Source: JBBROS01 sp965260995 (lineage in GTDB: Bacteria > Pseudomonadota > Alphaproteobacteria > Acetobacterales > Acetobacteraceae). From it: a stretch of 64,000 bases of DNA. This document shows positions 63,130 through 64,000 of the stretch, in pieces. The number at the start of each line of letters is the position of its first letter. Positions within the stretch are counted from its first letter, which is position 1. Made by a program: the position numbers and the translations under genes. The notes beneath the pieces were generated by a model. That model did not search any database and was not told where the DNA came from. It saw only the letters and a list, made by a program, of their open reading frames with translations. The DNA lies in the NCBI GenBank assembly GCA_965260995.1, contig CBDHCD010000002.1, positions 806,001-870,000 on the forward strand, given 5' to 3'.

Positions 63130-64000
63130 GTGCTGCCCGCCTCGATCGAACTGCTCTCGGGCGGCATCCTGGTCGCGATGATCGCGCTCCTGGTGCTCGG
63201 CGTGCCGCTGGCCTTCACCACCGGCGCGGTCGCGGTCGGGCTGTGCTTATGGATCTACGGGCCGCAGAGCCTGTTGCTGGTCGCCAGCCGGACCTACTCG
63301 CTGATCGACTCCTTCTCGCTGGTTTCGGTGCCGTTCTTCATCCTGATGGCCTCGATGATGGAGCGCTCGGGCATCGCGCGGGACCTCTACCGCGCCCTGA
63401 ACGTCTGGGCCGGCCGGCTGCCCGGCGGATTGGCGGTGGTGACGACGGTGGTCGGCATCGTGCTGGCGGCGACGGTGGGAGTGATCGGCGGCGAGATCGT
63501 GTTGCTGGGCTTGGTCGCCCTGCCGCAACTGCTGCGGCTCGGCTACGAGCCGAAGCTGGCGATCGGCACGGTCTGCGCGGCCGGGTCGTTGGGGACGATG
63601 ATCCCGCCGTCAATCATCCTGGTGCTGTACGGCATTACGGCCGGGGTGTCGGTGGCGGACCTGTTCCTCTCCTCGCTGCTGCCCGGGCTGCTGCTGGCGA
63701 CGCTTTACATCGCCTACATCCTCGTCCGCTGCGCCCGGAACCCGGCGCTCGGCCCGCCTCCGCCCGCGGACGAACTGGCCATGCCGCTCGGCGCCAAGCT
63801 GCGCTTGCTGGGCGGCGTCGCGGTGCCGCTGGTCATCGCATTGGCGGTGCTCGGCTCGATCTACCTGGGCCTCGCCTCGGTGACGGAGTCCGCGGCCGTG
63901 GGCGTGGTCGGCGTGGCGCTCGCCATCTGGTTGCGGGGCGACTTCTCCGTCGGCTTGATACGAGCGGCCGCGTACCAGACCATGTCCACATGCGGCATGG
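63130..64000 (+). CDS. dctM: TRAP transporter large permease DctM-like (runs off the window)
   Basis: At least 290 residues from a GTG start at 63130; no stop occurs before the window ends, and the full length is usually about 430. PFFILMASMMERSGIARDLY, TVGVIGGEIVLLGLVALPQL and GSLGTMIPPSIILVLYGI are characteristic DctM segments. It forms the ion-coupled channel with DctQ. Confidence 0.9.
   Translation, partial: MLPASIELLSGGILVAMIALLVLGVPLAFTTGAVAVGLCLWIYGPQSLLLVASRTYSLIDSFSLVSVPFFILMASMMERSGIARDLYRALNVWAGRLPGGLAVVTTVVGIVLAATVGVIGGEIVLLGLVALPQLLRLGYEPKLAIGTVCAAGSLGTMIPPSIILVLYGITAGVSVADLFLSSLLPGLLLATLYIAYILVRCARNPALGPPPPADELAMPLGAKLRLLGGVAVPLVIALAVLGSIYLGLASVTESAAVGVVGVALAIWLRGDFSVGLIRAAAYQTMSTCGM

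Overview
The window is high-GC DNA with dense, overlapping operons, ATP-dependent LIV-type transporters and many insertion sequences. Gene content and GC fit an alphaproteobacterium, most likely an Acetobacteraceae/Rhodospirillales soil or environmental heterotroph. That placement is inferred from gene families, because no rRNA, tRNA or housekeeping gene is present. No CRISPR array, phage module or replication origin was seen.

Layout. (1) 1-12134: a molybdenum hydroxylase large subunit on + converges with a minus-strand operon reading isochorismatase-like hydrolase (split by an insertion sequence), two PuuE-like CE4 deacetylase-fold hydrolases, LivH-M-K-G-F and an amidohydrolase. (2) 12193-19703: an IS630-type remnant, TetR regulator and FAD monooxygenase on +, facing a minus-strand operon of a dehydrogenase, an LLM flavin enzyme, a cyclase-family hydrolase and a decayed third deacetylase; a second dehydrogenase is divergent. 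(3) 19785-35964: a long + run of CocE/NonD hydrolase, LivK-H-M-G-F, amidohydrolase, then a three-subunit molybdenum hydroxylase followed by another complete LivK-H-M-G-F. (4) 35964-49109: an island of about 13.1 kb bounded by two inverted, almost identical IS5-family copies. It contains nested and broken IS (IS66, IS4, IS3, IS256 split by an IS110/IS1111 element, IS1595, IS6), a fragment of an MmeI-like restriction-modification protein, and a partly decayed carbohydrate-type catabolic cluster. (5) 49259-59728: IS30, a PfkB kinase tail, a fourth Liv operon with a GAF protein, and an IS graveyard including an IS6 element split by an intact IS1182. (6) 59794-64000: a PAS-LuxR regulator divergent from a BKACE enzyme and a TRAP transporter that runs off the window.

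How the genes may work together. Regions 1-3 look like uptake-plus-catabolism modules. Each high-affinity ABC importer sits with hydrolases that open or cleave C-N or ester bonds and with oxidative enzymes (molybdenum hydroxylases, FAD and FMN monooxygenases). The mix recalls degradation of N-heterocyclic or cyclic-amide compounds, but no substrate can be read from sequence alone.

The most unusual single object is the IS110/IS1111 element at 37909-39411. It sits inside an IS256 transposase gene whose reading frame is restored exactly on removal. Downstream of its recombinase it has a long imperfect hairpin whose loop carries short matches to both the target flank and the element's own end, which is the layout expected of a target-guiding seekRNA/bridge RNA.
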